Of a DNA stretch of 6,681 bases, positions 5,872 through 6,681 are shown piece after piece. Source of the DNA: Rhodocyclaceae bacterium (lineage in GTDB: Bacteria > Pseudomonadota > Gammaproteobacteria > Burkholderiales > Rhodocyclaceae); NCBI GenBank assembly GCA_020849155.1, contig JADLGU010000317.1:1-6681 (forward strand), in the 5' to 3' direction. The stretch's first letter is position 1; every line of letters starts with the position of its first letter. A program made the translations under genes and the position numbers. The notes beneath the pieces were generated by a model. That model saw only the letters and a list, made by a program, of their open reading frames with translations. It made no database searches and had not been told where the DNA came from.

Positions 5872-5909
5872 CCTCGCCCCGCTTGCGGGGAGAGGGTCGG
5901 GGAGAGGGG
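5869..5909 (+). repeat. REP-like GC-rich hairpin, copy 4
   Basis: The hairpin CCCTC-G-CCCCGC / GCGGGG-A-GAGGG has a TT loop (5871-5896). It is followed by TC and the tail GGGGAGAGGG (5899-5908). The orientation is the same as copies 1 and 3. Confidence 0.8.
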
Positions 5910-5924
5910 CAAGCGGCTTGTCCA

Positions 5925-5960
5925 CCCTCTCCCCAGCCCTCTCCCGCCAGCGGGAGAGGG
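5925..5960 (-). repeat. REP-like GC-rich hairpin, copy 5 (inverted)
   Basis: The tail CCCTCTCCCC (5925-5934) is the exact reverse complement of the copy 4 tail. It is followed by an 11-bp perfect stem CCCTCTCCCGC / GCGGGAGAGGG with a CA loop (5937-5960). With copy 4 it makes a convergent pair around the small palindrome CAAG-CGG-CTTG (5910-5920), the arrangement known as a BIME in enterobacteria. Confidence 0.8.
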
Positions 5961-6017
5961 AGATGGAAATCAAACGCCGTAACCCGACACAAGTCGGATG
6001 AACCTGTTTCAACGCCG

Positions 6018-6046
6018 CTGGATTCCCGCTTTCGCGGGAATGACCG
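6018..6046. repeat. dRS3-like palindrome (ATTCCC-N8-GGGAAT)
   Basis: CTGG-ATTCCCGC-TTTC-GCGGGAAT-GACC has an 8-bp perfect stem (6022-6041). It matches the Neisseria dRS3 definition ATTCCC-N8-GGGAAT exactly. This palindrome type is widely dispersed in proteobacterial intergenic regions, and in Neisseria it is used as a target by filamentous-phage integration. Its flank CTGGATTCC also occurs inverted at 5805-5813. Confidence 0.75.
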
Positions 6047-6067
6047 GAAGGGGTCGGGAGCTTGCGC

Positions 6068-6095
6068 TCGCCGTCCTGCGCAGACTGACTTTTCC
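6068..6095 (-). repeat. 28-bp dispersed element, copy D (reverse strand)
   Basis: Read on the minus strand from 6095, it is GGAAAAGTCAGT-N9-ACGGCGA, aligned without gaps to copies A-C. The right arm beyond ACGGCGA is not palindromic. It is the only copy not placed at the end of a gene; it lies about 30 bp upstream of the serine hydrolase promoter. Confidence 0.65.
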
Positions 6096-6122
6096 AAAAC
6101 GTCCGCATGGGCGGCGCCGCTC

Positions 6123-6151
6123 TGGCCGCCGTCCGGTCTCCTCGCTACAAT
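6123..6151 (+). promoter_or_regulatory. Possible sigma70-type promoter for the serine hydrolase gene
   Basis: TACAAT (6146-6151) matches the -10 consensus at 5 of 6 positions. A weak -35, TGGCCG (6123-6128), lies at the ideal 17-bp spacing. The architecture CTGGCC(A/G)-N17-TA(G/C)AATCGG is the same as in the promoter at 3065-3093. GGCGGC (6110-6115) and GCCGCC (6125-6130) form an inverted repeat that overlaps the -35 and could be an operator or chance GC pairing. Confidence 0.45.
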
Positions 6152-6190
6152 CGGGCAGTGAATCAGGCTTGAGCCAAGGAGGATGCAACG

Positions 6191-6681
6191 ATGAGGTTGA
6201 AGAAGTTCCTGCTCGCAGCGCTGGCCGTGGCCGCGCTGGCCGGCACCGCCGCCTGGTTCAGCCTCGACAAGGAAACGCGCGGCTTCCTGAAGGCGATGCC
6301 CACCAACCGCGACGTGCTGTTCTGGAGCCAGTCGCAGCGGGATGCGGCGTTTCGCGCCCTTGACCGGCTGCCGGTGCTGGCCAAGGCGCGCGCCATTCCC
6401 GCCGGCGGCGCGCCCAGGCCGCTGCCGCCGGGCCCGCCGCTGCCGAAGCTGGCGGCCGAGGTCGACGCCTTCATGGCCAGCCAGCGCAACGCCGCGCTCC
6501 TCATCGTGCACGACGGCAAGCTGCGGCTGGAACGCTATGGGCTCGAGTTCGACGCGGCCGGGCGCTGGACGAGCTTCTCGGTGGCCAAGTCGCTTACCTC
6601 CACCCTCGTCGGCGCGGCCATCGCCGACGGCCACATCAAGAGCATGGACGACAAGGTCAGCGCCTACATCCCGCAGATGAA
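6191..6681 (+). CDS. Serine hydrolase, class C beta-lactamase/NylB-like fold (3' end cut off by window)
   Basis: The first 163 codons are present and the frame is still open at the window edge. Residues 1-25 (MRLKKFLLAALAVAALAGTAAWF) form a signal peptide or N-terminal membrane anchor; there is no lipobox Cys. A Pro/Gly-rich linker (70-85) precedes the catalytic domain. The serine-lysine dyad is SVAK, Ser130 and Lys133, in WTSFSVAKSLTSTLVGAAI, followed by the typical helix and ADGHIKSMDDKVSAYIPQM. This is PF00144 (beta-lactamase/transpeptidase-like esterases). The exact motif style resembles 6-aminohexanoate-dimer hydrolase and esterase relatives more than true cephalosporinases. The Tyr and KTG-type motifs lie beyond the window. 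Substrate unknown; action in the periplasm or on the membrane's outer face is inferred. ATG 6191 follows a strong ribosome-binding site AAGGAGG (6176-6182) by eight bases. Confidence 0.85.
   Translation, partial: MRLKKFLLAALAVAALAGTAAWFSLDKETRGFLKAMPTNRDVLFWSQSQRDAAFRALDRLPVLAKARAIPAGGAPRPLPPGPPLPKLAAEVDAFMASQRNAALLIVHDGKLRLERYGLEFDAAGRWTSFSVAKSLTSTLVGAAIADGHIKSMDDKVSAYIPQM

Larger units (their letters stand above)
5763..6190. other. Gene-free repeat island
   Basis: No credible gene is seen in these 428 bp; every frame is short and repeat-derived. From left to right the stretch holds: the end of 28-bp copy C, GGAATCCAG (5805-5813), an imperfect hairpin (5848-5871), two REP-like hairpins in opposite orientation (5871-5960), a small CCGAC-ACAA-GTCGG hairpin (5984-5997), a dRS3-like palindrome (6022-6041), 28-bp copy D in reverse (6068-6095), and the promoter and ribosome-binding site of the serine hydrolase gene. 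Confidence 0.7.

Noticed and set aside
4404..5912. Long minus-strand frame (about 502 codons) opposite the acyltransferase
   Set aside because: It begins inside the REP-like repeat and reads through the complement of a recognisable PF04339 gene; no domain is visible.
6131..6152. Possible fifth copy of the 28-bp element (GTCCGGTCTCCTCGCTACAATCG resembles part of copy B, here split: GTCCGGTCTCC / TCGCTACAATCG)
   Set aside because: It lacks the GGAAAA arm and the ACGGCG core and needs a gap to align; the likeness could be chance.
5763..6190. CRISPR array or small RNA gene in the repeat island
   Set aside because: The repeats are self-complementary, unequally spaced and of different families, with no regular repeat-spacer structure. 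No tRNA-like or other known RNA fold was recognised.
5711..6634. Minus-strand frame of about 307 codons spanning the repeat island
   Set aside because: It runs through hairpin repeats and opposite the serine hydrolase gene; the product is repeat-derived and shows no family features.

Overview
The window is high-GC DNA from a chromosome, most likely a betaproteobacterium. The main evidence is the first gene, a DUF3460 protein, which to my knowledge is a betaproteobacterial family. The third-position G/C bias, the TANAAT-type -10 boxes and the overall gene mix fit Rhodocyclales or Burkholderiales relatives. The exact genus is not determinable from the sequence. I see no rRNA, tRNA, CRISPR array, transposase or phage gene.

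Layout. (1) 2-169: the end of a DUF3460 gene, closed by a perfect hairpin terminator (172-212). (2) 211-1632: a DnaQ-type 3'-5' exonuclease fused to a GIY-YIG (UvrC/Cho-like) nuclease. It overlaps by 8 bp with rluF, a 23S rRNA pseudouridine synthase (1625-2365). (3) A small membrane protein on the minus strand (2944-2435, probably DUF6622), convergent with rluF. (4) A plus-strand run starting at a recognisable promoter (3065-3093): a periplasmic glutamate/aspartate-type binding protein (3127-3984), a DUF938 methyltransferase with an unusual start (3986-4576), and a FemAB/GNAT-like acyltransferase of the PF04339 type (4623-5762). (5) A gene-free island of about 430 bp packed with short palindromic repeats (5763-6190). 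(6) The start of a secreted or membrane-anchored serine hydrolase of the beta-lactamase/NylB type, running off the right end (6191-6681).

The genes look like ordinary accessory or housekeeping functions and do not form one obvious pathway: DNA repair, rRNA modification, amino-acid binding, methyl transfer, acyl transfer and hydrolysis. I found no convincing new defence or biosynthetic system.

The most interesting layer is the repeats. Two unrelated short families are scattered through the gene boundaries. One is a 28-bp element, GGAAAAGTC(G/A)GT-N9-ACGGCG(A/C), with four ungapped copies, three of them at the 3' ends of genes. The other is a REP-like GC-rich hairpin built on CCCTCTCCCGC/GCGGGAGAGGG, with five copies. 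Copies of these families appear to supply a terminator, two stop codons, two Shine-Dalgarno sequences and the last ~18 codons of the exonuclease gene. A Neisseria dRS3-like palindrome, ATTCCC-N8-GGGAAT, is also present.
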